DNA from: Pseudoalteromonas sp. NC201
Lineage (GTDB): Bacteria; Pseudomonadota; Gammaproteobacteria; Enterobacterales; Alteromonadaceae
Length of the DNA: 64,000 nucleotides
Assembly (NCBI RefSeq): GCF_002850255.1
Contig: NZ_CP022523.1
Location: 496,001 to 560,000 of the forward strand
Direction: 5' to 3'
Positions 44,962-55,365 of the stretch are shown here, one piece after another (positions within the stretch are counted from its first letter, which is position 1; every line of letters starts with the position of its first letter). A program made the position numbers and the translations under genes. Below the pieces are notes generated by a model. That model worked only from the letters and a program-made list of their open reading frames with translations, made no database searches and was not told the DNA's origin.

Positions 44962-47696
44962 TGTGTAAAGTCCATATCTAACCATTTACCTAAGGTGTTT
45001 TTAAGCTCTTGTAATCGCACCGGTTTGCTAACATAGTCATTCATGCCACTATCTAAACAAAGCTCTTTATCCCCTTTCATAGCAGCGCCTGTGACGGCAA
45101 CAATAGGAATGGCGCTGCGCTCTTCTTTGGACTCAAATGCGCGAATTAACTTAGTTAATTCATAGCCATCTATCTCCGGCATATGGCAATCCGTCAACAA
45201 AAGCTGATATTGCTGGCTTTTATACATCGCCAAGGCCTCTTTGCCGTTATTGGCGATATCACAGGAAACTCCAAGTCTAGAAAGCTGTTTGACGATGAGT
45301 TTTTGGTTAAAGGGGTTGTCCTCGGCAAGGAGTATATGCTGCTTACCACTAGTATCCGATTCATCATCGGTAGGGCTAGATACTTTATCGTCTAGTGAAA
45401 GGAGCGCATCTAGTTCACTGAGATCGTTTAATTCACCTAAATCAGTCTCGTCACTTTGCTGACTTACTTTCAGCTTGCTCAATAATTGGCCGATAGCGTA
45501 TTGAGTCTGCGGTGCAATTGGTTTTGGTGTGGTTAACGCTGTACTGTTCAAGTTAGCAAACGCCTTTTCATCAACAAATACTAACTCTGGAATAGGTGAG
45601 CGTATTTGCTCTGCAGAGGGGGCGGCTTGCGTTGTGACAGCACGAACAAGTGCAGTATCGTCAGTCTCTTTGATTTCACTGGGTGACTCGATGACTTTGA
45701 TCTCATTGCAAAAATGCGTGCAGGCATTGTACAACTGAGTCAGCGCCAACGAACTCTGCCAAGGCGCATCACTTAACCAATAAAGCGTATTAAATATAAT
45801 ATTGGGTTGCTGCTGTGTTCTTGGACGCCAAATAGGAATGGTAATGGTGAAAGTTGAGCCTTCAGCGGATTTGCTTTTTAAGGCGACCTTGCCGCCCATT
45901 AAGTCAATAAGCTTGCCACATATTGCAAGCCCTAATCCGGTGCCGCCGTACTTTCTCGTGATAGAGCGTTCGGCTTGTGTAAAGGGGGTAAACAGTTTCT
46001 TTTGGACTTCTGGTGCAATGCCAATACCATTGTCTTCTATCTTAAATATCAAGTGAGATAAGGCTACGCCCTCGCACGCCCAGTGCACATTGATGGTGAC
46101 TTTCGCACCGCCTTCTCTATCTGCAACGCTAAATTTGATGGCATTGCTGACAACGTTAAAGATAATTTGCCGCACTCTATTTTCATCGCCAATCACTTCT
46201 AGCGGTAGCTTTATGTCCTCATGCACCGTTAATTTTACTGATTTGTCGCGCGCGTGGGCTTCGAAGGTTTTGATAATGTTATTGAGCATTTTGGAAGGGG
46301 AGAATGGGTAGCTTTCAAGCTCCATTTTCCCTTGTTCAACTTTGGCTAAGTCTAAAATGTCGTTCAATATTGAGACTAAATTATTGGCTGAAATAGACGC
46401 AGTTTCTAAGAGTTCTTGGTTGTCTTCATCTAGATCTGAGAGCGCCATGAGATCTAAGGAGCCAATAATACCATTCATTGGGGTTCTGAGTTCATGGCTC
46501 ATCATGGACAAAAAGTCTGATTTAGTGCGATTGGCCTGCTCGGCTTTAATAATCGCGGCTTCAAGATCGGCGGTGCGCTCTGCGACGCGTTGTTCTAACT
46601 CTTGATTAATGTGTTGGAGCTTTTTCTGGGCAATATATACATCGGTTTGATCGATAACAACACCATCAATACGTGCTGGCTGACCCTGTTCATCAAGTCC
46701 TACAACACCTTTGGCATACACTACAACAATGTCCTGGTCGTTAAGCAGGCCGCGATAGCGCTGTTCAAAGATTTTGCCTGAATTCAATGAGGCTTCTAGC
46801 GCTTGCGTAACACGTACTTTATCGTCGGGGTGAAGGCTTGCTTCCCAGAGGTGTAAATTGCCAATATCGTCTTCCGAAAGTTTAAAAATATCATTGGCCT
46901 GATGATCCCAATTCCAGATCCATTGATTCGCTACTCGTATTGCTCGCCAAGTACCTATTTTCCCCGCTTGCATCGCAAGTTCTTTACTTTCTTCTGCATC
47001 ATGTAATGCGACTAACATATCTTTTTCGTGAGTACAGTCAGCTAAAATCCCATAAACACTGTGTGTGCGAATACAATACTTAACTTGTTCTCCCTTAAAT
47101 TCAAACCAATGAATTGTTCCTCTAACCTCAAGTCGGAACTCAAAATGCAGCATAAGTCCTTGCTCAATATGGTGAGCGAGTAGCTCGGCAAATAGCGGCT
47201 GATCTTCTTGGTAAATCATGCTTTTTAAGGTGTCCCAGTCAAGCTCTGCTGAGGCCGGGAGACCTATCAGTGATTTGAACTTAGGAGAAAAATACGCAGT
47301 CTTGTTTAGGAGGTCGTAGCACCAAACACCTAGGTTTGCGCTGTTAACGGCGTGGCGCAAAATTCGAGTTTGTTCGTCTTCTAATGGATTTTGACAATAA
47401 TAAGTAGAGAGCTCGGCAATATGTACAAATATTTCGTTACTGCGAACATCATAAAACGACAGCAAAAATTGTACGTTTGGTGATGTGCGCAACGACACTT
47501 GTATCAAAGAACCATCAGCAATCGTCTTTTGCTGTTCTTCTACGCATAAAGGAAAGATGAATAAGTCTTCAAGATGTTTATTGATGACGTTATCGACGGG
47601 AGCGAACAGTTTTTCCGCAACGGCGGTTGTGTGACTGACATACCACTCAGATGTAACAATCAAAATTGGCATACTGTCTTTTAGTGCTGTTAGCAT
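44958..47696 (-). CDS. Hybrid sensor histidine kinase (PAS-PAS-PAS-HisKA-HATPase-REC)
   Basis: 912 aa from the ATG at 47696 with GGGGGA upstream; an ATG eight codons upstream is an alternative. It has no membrane segment. Three PAS-like modules occupy about residues 10-350. HisKA has phospho-His in MMSHELRTPMNGIIG near 398. HATPase boxes: NVVSNAIKFS, DNGIGIAP, GGTGLGLAI. Receiver has Asp in LLTDCHMPEIDG near 834 and Lys in VSKPV. It lacks its own Hpt, which the overlapping gene at 44605-44961 supplies. Confidence 0.92.
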   Translation of the reverse strand: MLTALKDSMPILIVTSEWYVSHTTAVAEKLFAPVDNVINKHLEDLFIFPLCVEEQQKTIADGSLIQVSLRTSPNVQFLLSFYDVRSNEIFVHIAELSTYYCQNPLEDEQTRILRHAVNSANLGVWCYDLLNKTAYFSPKFKSLIGLPASAELDWDTLKSMIYQEDQPLFAELLAHHIEQGLMLHFEFRLEVRGTIHWFEFKGEQVKYCIRTHSVYGILADCTHEKDMLVALHDAEESKELAMQAGKIGTWRAIRVANQWIWNWDHQANDIFKLSEDDIGNLHLWEASLHPDDKVRVTQALEASLNSGKIFEQRYRGLLNDQDIVVVYAKGVVGLDEQGQPARIDGVVIDQTDVYIAQKKLQHINQELEQRVAERTADLEAAIIKAEQANRTKSDFLSMMSHELRTPMNGIIGSLDLMALSDLDEDNQELLETASISANNLVSILNDILDLAKVEQGKMELESYPFSPSKMLNNIIKTFEAHARDKSVKLTVHEDIKLPLEVIGDENRVRQIIFNVVSNAIKFSVADREGGAKVTINVHWACEGVALSHLIFKIEDNGIGIAPEVQKKLFTPFTQAERSITRKYGGTGLGLAICGKLIDLMGGKVALKSKSAEGSTFTITIPIWRPRTQQQPNIIFNTLYWLSDAPWQSSLALTQLYNACTHFCNEIKVIESPSEIKETDDTALVRAVTTQAAPSAEQIRSPIPELVFVDEKAFANLNSTALTTPKPIAPQTQYAIGQLLSKLKVSQQSDETDLGELNDLSELDALLSLDDKVSSPTDDESDTSGKQHILLAEDNPFNQKLIVKQLSRLGVSCDIANNGKEALAMYKSQQYQLLLTDCHMPEIDGYELTKLIRAFESKEERSAIPIVAVTGAAMKGDKELCLDSGMNDYVSKPVRLQELKNTLGKWLDMDFTQ

Positions 47697-48025
47697 CGTA
47701 TCCCCCCATAATATCCTCATAAAACAATATAGCAGTTCATGATTAACTTGCTGGATTTGTGGTCAATCTAGAGAGGTTTAGGAGAATGTGTAAAGCTTGT
47801 AGATCGTAGAAGTTTGAGTCTAAGTACGGTATTCATGAGACCCACAGGCATACCGATGCGCACGGTAATACTGAACTGAGCGAATGGCTTAGAAAGAATC
47901 GGCTATAAACGATGACGGATTTCACGTTGAGACTAAGCGATTTGCTATATCAAGTCTATAAACTGTAATATGTCTTTGTACCCCAAAAAGGGTGATATGG
48001 TTAAAAATAATAAAAGGATTCCAAG
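47697..48025. other. Gene-free stretch upstream of the hybrid kinase
   Basis: About 330 bases between two divergent genes, so it holds promoters for both. I see no repeat, RNA motif or long palindrome in it. Confidence 0.5.
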
Positions 48026-48475
48026 TTGAAACGTTATTTATCAGTGGTCATCGCAGGCTCACTCAACGCACTTACGTATAGTGGCCAAGCTTATGCACAG
48101 CAAGACCTGACTAATGAGGAGAATATCACCGCGATTGTTGAGCAACAGGTAGCGGCCTATAACAAGCGAGATATAGATGCATTCGTCGCAACGTATCACG
48201 ATGATGTAGAAATTCACTACTTTCCTGGTGGAATAGCGTATTCCGGGAAAGAAAAACTGAAGAAAACCTATACACAGCTTTTTAATAGGGTCACTTGCCT
48301 GAGCGCCAAAATAAGTAACAGAGAGATCCAAGGGCGCTTTGTTGTAGATACTGAGGTTATAGAGTTTTGTCTAATGCGTGATGGTGAGGAATATAAATCA
48401 AATTATAAAGCCATCGCGACCTATGAAGTCGTCGATGGATTGATTAAGAGAGTCTTATTCTTAAAAGAAAAATAG
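48026..48475 (+). CDS. Secreted SnoaL/NTF2-like protein
   Basis: 149 aa starting at a TTG with AAAGGA upstream. Signal peptide over the first 25 residues, cut near AYAQQ. The rest is an NTF2/SnoaL-like cone fold: IVEQQVAAYNKRDIDAFVATYHDDVEIHYFPGG at about residues 36-69 and the C-terminal strands. Family members range from isomerases to binding proteins; no active site is assigned. Single gene. Confidence 0.82.
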   Translation: MKRYLSVVIAGSLNALTYSGQAYAQQDLTNEENITAIVEQQVAAYNKRDIDAFVATYHDDVEIHYFPGGIAYSGKEKLKKTYTQLFNRVTCLSAKISNREIQGRFVVDTEVIEFCLMRDGEEYKSNYKAIATYEVVDGLIKRVLFLKEK

Positions 48476-48538
48476 TCAGCAGTGTAAAGCAAGATTTTGC
48501 TTTCCTCTAACCGTACGAGTACCACATTACTCAGTGGA

Positions 48539-49429
48539 TTACACCGCCTCTACATTGAGTCTTTCTGCGAGTAGCTGGCGCTGAGTATTTAACCCCCTGT
48601 AGTCTCTAAGTCCTGCGATAAGTGCCCTGATTAATACGGTATCGGGGTTTTTACTTTGTAGTTGAGCTTCCAATAGAGCGATTGTGTGGTCTACGATCTC
48701 ACGCTTTTGTGGTGTGAGTTTTAGCTTCTGAGACTTTTCTTGGAGCTGTATAAAAGCTTGTTGGATTTTTTGTTCGTGGAGTTGTCGTTTTTTGGCTTCG
48801 ATCTCTTTTTGGGACGGGAAGTCCTGCTCGGTTAATACCGGCAACAGTGCTTGATTTGGTAGCGCTGTACAAATTGAGTCCATACATGAGACTACCCAAT
48901 TAACCAGCTTTTCAGTGTCGAAATCAATACCTTCGATCACGGGAAGCGAAAGGTAGTTAGCTATAATGCCATCAAGCGTCATCGCGAGATCGGTTTTCCA
49001 TGGACGAACTTGCTCGCCATAGTTTTCAAGTAAAAAGCCTTCTTGTAGCGTAAGCCACGTTAAGCGAAACTCTTGATAGAACATGATCAAGTTATTTGAA
49101 AAGCTCAGTGACTCCTCCTGCAATAAGAGTTGAAACATCGCTTGGTACTGCTGTAAATCTTCGTGCTGGAAGCGGATTTGTTGTTTTAACTTGGCAATTG
49201 GAGTCAATTTATCACTTTCTAATATCGCTCTTATTTTATCCAGCAGATCCGCTGTTTGACTCTCAAAAACGGCTAATAGTAGTTCGTCTTTTGACTTAAA
49301 GTGTAAGTAGATAGCACCTTTCGAAATGCCCACCTTATCGGCGATAGTTTGCATGCTAAAGGCACTATCGCCCTCAGCTAAAAGTAACTGCTCCGCGCAT
49401 GCTAGTATTAATTTCCGCTTATCAGACAT
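48539..49429 (-). CDS. TetR-family transcriptional regulator
   Basis: 296 aa, longer than usual. N-terminal helix-turn-helix at about residues 5-50 (FSMQTIADKVGISKGAIYLHFKSKDEL). The extra 80-90 C-terminal residues are helical and charged (KEIEAKKRQLHEQKIQQAFIQ), possibly a coiled coil. It is divergent from an ABC exporter gene and a large palindrome lies between, so it very likely represses that exporter. Confidence 0.92.
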   Translation of the reverse strand: MSDKRKLILACAEQLLLAEGDSAFSMQTIADKVGISKGAIYLHFKSKDELLLAVFESQTADLLDKIRAILESDKLTPIAKLKQQIRFQHEDLQQYQAMFQLLLQEESLSFSNNLIMFYQEFRLTWLTLQEGFLLENYGEQVRPWKTDLAMTLDGIIANYLSLPVIEGIDFDTEKLVNWVVSCMDSICTALPNQALLPVLTEQDFPSQKEIEAKKRQLHEQKIQQAFIQLQEKSQKLKLTPQKREIVDHTIALLEAQLQSKNPDTVLIRALIAGLRDYRGLNTQRQLLAERLNVEAV

Positions 49430-49457
49430 AGCTCCTCCTGTTCACATTGCAGTATAC

Positions 49458-49499
49458 AGTCAATTTAAAAATGACCAATAGGTCAATTTTAAATTGACT
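49458..49499. promoter_or_regulatory. TetR-type operator between regulator and ABC exporter
   Basis: Nested palindrome: AGTCAATTT...AAATTGACT outside and TGACCAATAGGTCA inside, 42 bp in total. A further half site, AGGTCAATT, lies at about 49512-49520. It lies in the shared promoter region, 29 bases from the tetR start. Confidence 0.75.
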
Positions 49500-49554
49500 A
49501 AGTCCAAAAATAGGTCAATTATTATATTGTCTATTCAACGGGGACATAATAATT

Positions 49555-51285
49555 ATGAACAATACATCATCTTTAATTCAACTAGTCAGGCGTACGCGGC
49601 CAAGTCGCCTATTACTATCAACTCTGGTTTTGTTTACACTGATCTCTAGTATTTTAGGTTTATTAGTGCCTTTGCAAACGAAAAATCTGCTGGAAGAACT
49701 TGGAGAAAATGGTCATTTTTCAAATGAACAGGTAGTCATATTAATTATGGTATTAGTATTTTCCGCTGTGCTAACAGGGTTGATGACTTATATCATGGGT
49801 AAAATTGGCAATGAGCAAAAGCTTAAATTACGCGGAGACCTTTTTCAGCACCTCATTCGTTTGCCTGTTTCTTTCTTTGATAACACAAGGGCTGGGGAGC
49901 CGGCGAATCGCATCGTAAAAGACACTGAAATTATTGAAAACCTAGTGAGTGAGCAGTCTGTATCTTTTATATCTGGTGTAGTTTCATTATTTGGTTCTTT
50001 TATTATTCTATGGTTTTTAGACTGGCAAATGACACTCGTGATGCTCAGTGCAGTTACGGTTAGTTTTCTGATTATCTTACCGTTTTCCGTAAGACTGACG
50101 GATCTGTCTAAGTCATTACAAGATACTGAAGCCTCTATGCTAGGAAGGTTAACCGAGCTGTTTGCTAATATCCGCTTAATAAGAGCACAAGGTGCAGAGA
50201 AAACAGAAGCTAAAAATAATAACAATGAATTGAAGTCACTCTATAAAACCGCAATGTCAGAACATACGCTCTTAGCTACCATGGGCGCATTGGTGAATTT
50301 AGTGATCATGGCTTCGATAGTGTTAGTACTAGGGTTTGGCGCATCAAGGGTTGCCAACGGTGCGATGACCCTAGGCGCTTTTGTTGCGTTTATTATGTTT
50401 TTACTGAACATTGTGTTGCCGATGGGGCAGTTAAGCATGGTGGTAGCCGCTTTTAATAAAGCAAAAGGAGCGGCCGTTCGTATTAATGAGATCTTAGCAA
50501 CGACACCACCAAATGAAAGTGGTCATACGATTAGCCTGACTGATAAGTCAATTTATTTTCGCAATTTATCTTTTAGTTATGCTAATGATAAACCGGTATT
50601 TAAAAGCTTGAGCTGTGAATTCTTAAGTGGAAAAACGACCGCTATAGTTGGGCCATCAGGAGTTGGTAAGTCTACACTCTTTGCTTTGTTGCAGGGCTTT
50701 TATCAGGCGCAACGTGGTTACATTGAAATTGCTGGGCTTAATGTTGAAGAGTTAGACCGAGCCAATTTAAGAGCGCAAATTGGCTACGTTGCGCAAGAGA
50801 GCCCGCTGTTGTGCGGCACCTTATATGAAAACTTGGTCTACGGTGCTTTTAAGGCAATAGATGATGAACAATTACAGCATGCCATTACCACGGCCGATTT
50901 AGCAGAGTTTATAGCGACACTACCTGATGGGTTGAATACTCAAATTGGTGAGCGTGGCATTACTTTGTCTGGCGGACAAAGGCAACGAGTTGCATTAGCG
51001 CGAGCACTATTAAAAGACCCTGCATTGCTGCTGTTGGATGAAGCAACGGCAAGCCTTGATTCACAAAGTGAAGCAGCTATTCAAATTGCCCTGAAAAATG
51101 CAAAAAAAGGTCGTACTACAATTATCGCCGCGCATCGGCTCAGTACGGTTATGGATGCTGATAATATTATCGTCATTAACAAAGGTGAGATTGAGTCACA
51201 GGGAGATCATCAGTATTTGATGCAACACTCTTCGCTTTACCAAAGCTTAGTGAATAAACAGTTCAACCTTCAAGCTGCAAGCTAA
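49555..51285 (+). CDS. ABC exporter (fused membrane and ATPase half-transporter)
   Basis: 576 aa. Six-helix exporter membrane domain at about residues 15-310. ATPase domain from about 335: Walker A GPSGVGKST near 366, signature LSGGQRQR near 472, Walker B ALLLLDEATASLD near 490, switch His in AAHRLST. It acts as a dimer of the multidrug/lipid type (MsbA/LmrA/BmrA-like); substrate unknown. The divergent TetR gene suggests induction by an exported drug-like compound. A MITE follows 78 bases after the stop. Confidence 0.93.
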   Translation: MNNTSSLIQLVRRTRPSRLLLSTLVLFTLISSILGLLVPLQTKNLLEELGENGHFSNEQVVILIMVLVFSAVLTGLMTYIMGKIGNEQKLKLRGDLFQHLIRLPVSFFDNTRAGEPANRIVKDTEIIENLVSEQSVSFISGVVSLFGSFIILWFLDWQMTLVMLSAVTVSFLIILPFSVRLTDLSKSLQDTEASMLGRLTELFANIRLIRAQGAEKTEAKNNNNELKSLYKTAMSEHTLLATMGALVNLVIMASIVLVLGFGASRVANGAMTLGAFVAFIMFLLNIVLPMGQLSMVVAAFNKAKGAAVRINEILATTPPNESGHTISLTDKSIYFRNLSFSYANDKPVFKSLSCEFLSGKTTAIVGPSGVGKSTLFALLQGFYQAQRGYIEIAGLNVEELDRANLRAQIGYVAQESPLLCGTLYENLVYGAFKAIDDEQLQHAITTADLAEFIATLPDGLNTQIGERGITLSGGQRQRVALARALLKDPALLLLDEATASLDSQSEAAIQIALKNAKKGRTTIIAAHRLSTVMDADNIIVINKGEIESQGDHQYLMQHSSLYQSLVNKQFNLQAAS

Positions 51286-51362
51286 TAACTTTGGTTGAGG
51301 CCCGTTAGTTGGATAGGTGGAAAGTGAATGAACAGTAATGTCATTGGTAAAAGATTGAATTA

Positions 51363-51625
51363 GGGCCTGTTGACCTTTGCTGTTTGATTTTTGTTCTCCT
51401 GAGTGTGTTTTGGTCGCGACGCTCGACTTGCCGCCTAGTAATCTAGGCAAAAGTTGAGCAACAATGAACAAAGCGCACTCAGGTGAACCCAAAGGGCAGC
51501 GCTTGATTGGCATTTCTACTGTGTTATCGCCTGACTCACATAGAACAACTATGCTACGCAGGCTCTGCCTTGTATAAATACCAATCAAACTGCTGCAAAA
51601 ACAAACTTGAAAGATAAACAGGCCC
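51363..51625. mobile_element. 263-bp MITE, copy 2
   Basis: GGGCCTGTTGACCTTT at the left end and the complement of GGGCCTGTTTATCTTT at the right, flanked by TA on both sides. It is the same length as copy 1 (890-1152) and differs from it at scattered positions. It has no transposase; a minus-strand frame across it is spurious. Confidence 0.82.
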
Positions 51626-51775
51626 TAATACTTTTTGATGTTTTTTTGAAGTGATATAGCACTAAAAGTTTAGGTGTGATAAAAAGTAATCATATTTAAC
51701 TAAGTGCTATTTTTGTTTTTGGTTAAAAAGGATTGGTTTTTAGGGAAGGCAAATTAATTTTCGTAGGTTTGTTTA

Positions 51776-51957
51776 TGCCCCATAGAGCATCACACACAAG
51801 TTCGCATACCTCTATTCCGCTGATTGTAGCGCTAACAAGCGTGTTGTTATTACTGACTTTACTGAGCTTTCCAAGCAAGAGCAAACAGTCTGTAGAAACC
51901 AAAGTAACAATACTTAAGAGCGGCGCGATAAAGCATGATGCTCGCCAGACAGAATAA
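51776..51957 (+). CDS. Small membrane protein, 60 aa, hypothetical
   Basis: From the ATG at 51776 (weak AGG upstream), with one hydrophobic segment (IPLIVALTSVLLLLTLLSF) and a polar C terminus. An in-frame earlier start at 51733 is possible. No family recognised; coding status uncertain. Confidence 0.4.
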
Positions 51958-52237
51958 GAATGAAAAATTCTTATTTACCTAAAAGTATCTAATTCATACC
52001 ATCACCTTACACTTTGTAACAGTTCAGAGTTCTTATATTTTATTTATTTAAAACAGATTGTTACTTTATTTTTATAGCGATATTATCAAATTTCCGCAGG
52101 CATTCAGCCCATCATCTCACCTCGATAATTTGCTTATTATTTCTAACTCGGTATAGTTTGACGTCGGTCAGAATAGTAATAATATTGCTCACGTTTATGG
52201 GCGCAGGACAAATTGGCCTTACTTCTCAGAGGCAGGT
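51958..52237. other. AT-rich gene-free stretch
   Basis: About 280 bases with long T and A runs before the GNAT gene. It presumably holds that gene's promoter. No repeat or RNA motif recognised. Confidence 0.5.
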
Positions 52238-52699
52238 ATGCAATTAATTCAGTTAAAGTCAGATGACCCACAAGTAGTCGCGGTGTTTTCTGAAATCGAT
52301 AAGCTTATGAACAGCTTATATCCAATCGCAAGTGCACAGTCTTTATCAATAGAAGAAATTAACCAACCTAACGTGTATGCCGTTGGCTTACAAAATGAAG
52401 AGGGCATTGTAGCGTGCGGTGCGATTGTAAAGCAGTTTGATAAAACCTTATACGGTGAAATTAAACGCTTATACGTAAAACCTAGCTATCGAGGTAAAGG
52501 GCTTTCTAAACGTATTATGCAAATTTTGCTTCACTATGCGGGTGAAGCGCAGATCCCACTTATTCGGCTGGAAACCGGCTCTAAGCAAGCCAGTGCGATA
52601 AGTCTTTATGAGAGCTTGGGATTTGAGCGATGTGAACGCTTTGGTATGTACCGCGACAACCCGTTAAGTGTTTTTATGGCGTTATCACTAAAATCTTAA
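52238..52699 (+). CDS. GNAT-family N-acetyltransferase
   Basis: 153 aa with acetyl-CoA binding loop VKPSYRGKGLSKRIM (R/QxxGxG/A type: RGKGLS) at about residues 86-100, followed by LIRLETGSKQASAISLYESLGFERC, the usual motif B. It acetylates an unknown amine substrate. It overlaps the end of the convergent rof gene by 12 bases. Confidence 0.88.
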   Translation: MQLIQLKSDDPQVVAVFSEIDKLMNSLYPIASAQSLSIEEINQPNVYAVGLQNEEGIVACGAIVKQFDKTLYGEIKRLYVKPSYRGKGLSKRIMQILLHYAGEAQIPLIRLETGSKQASAISLYESLGFERCERFGMYRDNPLSVFMALSLKS

Positions 52700-52927
52700 T
52701 GTAGTAAAATAGGGGTTGTCAGTATCGGCCGAGATACTGGCAATTTCTGTCAGCACCATGGTGACTGGTTGGCTTTCTTGTTCTAAAACTAAACACTCCT
52801 GAGCGTCGACTATAGTCGTGTTTTTGCAGCTGCCACGCACAACTTCACCACCTTTCATCTCAATAGTAACCACTAGGCGTTTTAGGCACGCCAGCTCGAT
52901 ATAATCATACTGTTGGCAACTGATCAT
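52688..52927 (-). CDS. rof: Rho-binding antiterminator (Rof family)
   Basis: 79 aa: MISCQQYDYIELACLKRLVV matches the Rof/YaeO N terminus, which begins with the Cys-x-x-YDYIE pattern, followed by a small Sm-like beta barrel (VVRGSCKNTTIVDAQECLVLE). Rof binds Rho and lowers termination. Length is typical. Confidence 0.88.
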   Translation of the reverse strand: MISCQQYDYIELACLKRLVVTIEMKGGEVVRGSCKNTTIVDAQECLVLEQESQPVTMVLTEIASISADTDNPYFTTLRF

Positions 52928-52950
52928 AGATAAGTTCTTATTTGAATAAA

Positions 52951-52977
52951 GCCACCTGCTTGTACAGATGGCTTTTC
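52951..52977 (-). terminator. Terminator after the prolyl oligopeptidase gene
   Basis: On the minus strand AAAGCCATCTG-TACAAG-CAGGTGGCTTT forms a stem (one mismatch) with a partly T-rich end, in the gap after the stop at 52993. Confidence 0.6.
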
Positions 52978-52992
52978 AAGCTTGGCTTATGC

Positions 52993-55134
52993 TTAAAGAG
53001 ACTTAATTCCCATATTGTAAAGCGTAAAGCCATAAATATCGGCATACTGTTCAATCGTCTTGCTTATTGGTGTGCCTGCGCCGTGTCCGGCATTGGTTTC
53101 GATACGAATAAGCGTCGGATTCGGACCTGTGTGTTTGCTTTGTAGCTCAGCTGCAAACTTGTAAGAGTGTGCAGGTACTACGCGGTCGTCATGGTCACCT
53201 GTTGTGATCATGGTTGCTGGATAATCTACGCCAGCCTTTACGTTATGTACAGGTGAATAACCTTTCAGGTACTCAAACATCTCTTTGTTGTCTTCCGCTG
53301 TACCATAATCGTAAGCCCAGCCAGCTCCTGCAGTAAAAGTGTGGTAACGCAGCATATCAAGTACCCCAACCGCAGGTACAGCCACTTTGAATAAATCTGG
53401 ACGTTGCAACATCGTTGCACCTACTAACAAACCACCGTTCGAACCACCGTTAATTGCAAGCTTTTCACTTGAAGTATAATTTTCAGATACTAAGTATTCG
53501 CCTGCAGCAATAAAGTCATCAAAGACGTTTTGTTTCTGCATTTGAGTACCTGCTTTGTGCCATTTTTTGCCATATTCGCCACCGCCACGTAAGTTTGCTA
53601 CAGCATAAACACCACCTAGCTCCAACCACGCTGCACGTGTAGGGCTAAAGTAAGGCTTAAGACTGACATTAAACCCACCATAACCGTACAACAGAGTTGG
53701 GTTGTTACCATCCAGTTTCAGCCCTTTTTTATGGGTGATGATCATCGGTACGCGGGTGCCATCTTTCGAGGTGTAAAAAACCTGTTTAGACACGTAAGCA
53801 TCTGAATCAAAATCTACTTTATCTGAGCTATATAATTCGCTGACGCCAGATTTTGCATCGAAAGCAAAGATAGATCTCGGGGTGTTGTAGTTAGTGAATG
53901 AGTAATAAAGTACTTTATCTTCTTCCTCACCGCTAAAGCCACTCACAGTGCCTACACCTGGAAGCGCAATGTCACGGATCAGTTTACCTTTGAAGTCATA
54001 TTGTTTTACCAATGAAATTGCATCTTTGATGTAAGTCGCAAATAGGTAACCTGAACCTGTTGAAACCGATAGTACATTGTTGGTTTCTGGGATCACATCT
54101 TGCCAGTTTTTTGGTTGTGGCTGTTTCGCATTAACTTTAACGATACGACGGTTCGGCGCATCTAAGTTCGTGCTTAGGAACAATGTGTCGCCTTCACTGT
54201 GGATCACGCTGGTATCAGAGTTGGTATGATCTAAAATTGTTACCCAGTCACTATCTGGTTTGCTTAAGTCACGAATAAATAGCTTGTTACCTGAGGTAGA
54301 TACCGCAGCAGAGATCACCAAATATTTTTTATCGTCTGTTACACCACCATAAACATAGCGGTGTTTTTGCGCATCAGTGGCACCAAAAATGACCTTGTCT
54401 TGAACTTGAGGTGTTCCAATCTTGTGGTAATACACCTTATGTTGGTCAGTTTTTGCAGAAAGTTCACTGCCTTTAGGTTTGTCATAGCTTGAGTAGTAAA
54501 AGCCTTCATTACCAAACCACGAAATACCACTAAACTTAACGTCTACCAGCGTTTCACCAACCTGCTCTTTTGTTTCGGCGTTAAGCACAATCACTTTACG
54601 CCAGTCACTTCCACCTTCGGAAATTTGATAAGCCACCAATGAGGCGTCTTTACTAAAACTTAATCCTGCAAGCGATGTTGTGCCATCGTCGCTCATGGTG
54701 TTTGGATCTAAAAATACCTCAGCCTCACCACCTTCTTTTTGGCGGTACAAAACACTTTGGTTTTGCAGCCCATCATTTTTGTAGAAATAGGTATAGTTGC
54801 CGTGTTTAAAAGGTTGAGAAACACGCTCGTAATCAAGTAGTTCGGTGAGGCGCTTTTCGATGTCTTTACGATATGGAATTTGCGATAAATATGCCTGTGT
54901 TGCCTCGTTTTGTGATTTTACCCACGCTGCGGTTTCTGCACTTTTATCGTCTTCTAACCAGCGATATGGATCCGCTACTTGCGTGCCAAAGTAGTTGTCT
55001 ACAACGGTGCCTGTTTTAGTGATTGGATATTTCACAGATTGTGTCAATGCCGCATTATTGGATTGTTCATTTTCGGTATTAACACATCCGACAAGCGCAA
55101 GCGCTACGGCTCCAGCTAGTATCTTCTTTATCAT
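52993..55134 (-). CDS. Prolyl oligopeptidase (S9A), lipoprotein
   Basis: 713 aa with lipoprotein signal ALVGC at about residues 13-17. Beta-propeller at about residues 90-440. Catalytic domain: nucleophile Ser in [10 protein letters not shown] near 565, Asp in [10 protein letters not shown] near 648, His in NAGHGAG near 686. It cleaves proline-containing short peptides; the lipid anchor places it in the envelope. Single gene with its own terminator. The convergent neighbour is rof's promoter region. Confidence 0.93.
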   Translation of the reverse strand: MIKKILAGAVALALVGCVNTENEQSNNAALTQSVKYPITKTGTVVDNYFGTQVADPYRWLEDDKSAETAAWVKSQNEATQAYLSQIPYRKDIEKRLTELLDYERVSQPFKHGNYTYFYKNDGLQNQSVLYRQKEGGEAEVFLDPNTMSDDGTTSLAGLSFSKDASLVAYQISEGGSDWRKVIVLNAETKEQVGETLVDVKFSGISWFGNEGFYYSSYDKPKGSELSAKTDQHKVYYHKIGTPQVQDKVIFGATDAQKHRYVYGGVTDDKKYLVISAAVSTSGNKLFIRDLSKPDSDWVTILDHTNSDTSVIHSEGDTLFLSTNLDAPNRRIVKVNAKQPQPKNWQDVIPETNNVLSVSTGSGYLFATYIKDAISLVKQYDFKGKLIRDIALPGVGTVSGFSGEEEDKVLYYSFTNYNTPRSIFAFDAKSGVSELYSSDKVDFDSDAYVSKQVFYTSKDGTRVPMIITHKKGLKLDGNNPTLLYGYGGFNVSLKPYFSPTRAAWLELGGVYAVANLRGGGEYGKKWHKAGTQMQKQNVFDDFIAAGEYLVSENYTSSEKLAINGGSNGGLLVGATMLQRPDLFKVAVPAVGVLDMLRYHTFTAGAGWAYDYGTAEDNKEMFEYLKGYSPVHNVKAGVDYPATMITTGDHDDRVVPAHSYKFAAELQSKHTGPNPTLIRIETNAGHGAGTPISKTIEQYADIYGFTLYNMGIKSL

Positions 55135-55365
55135 GGTGGGGGTTCCTATTGGTTCTTATTAGCTACGATCTTGCCGCAGTTTCTTGCGCTTTACTCAGCA
55201 ATAAAACTTTTTGGTGCGGCATTTTTTATTGAGCACTTCTCAGTGTTGGGCACTAGTCGTGCTACGAGAATAGTGTGGATTTTAGTGGAGTCGGTGTATT
55301 TGTCTACAAATTGTAGACAAATACACGAGTAAGAAGGTTAAATTGAAGTTGATTTGGCGTAATTA

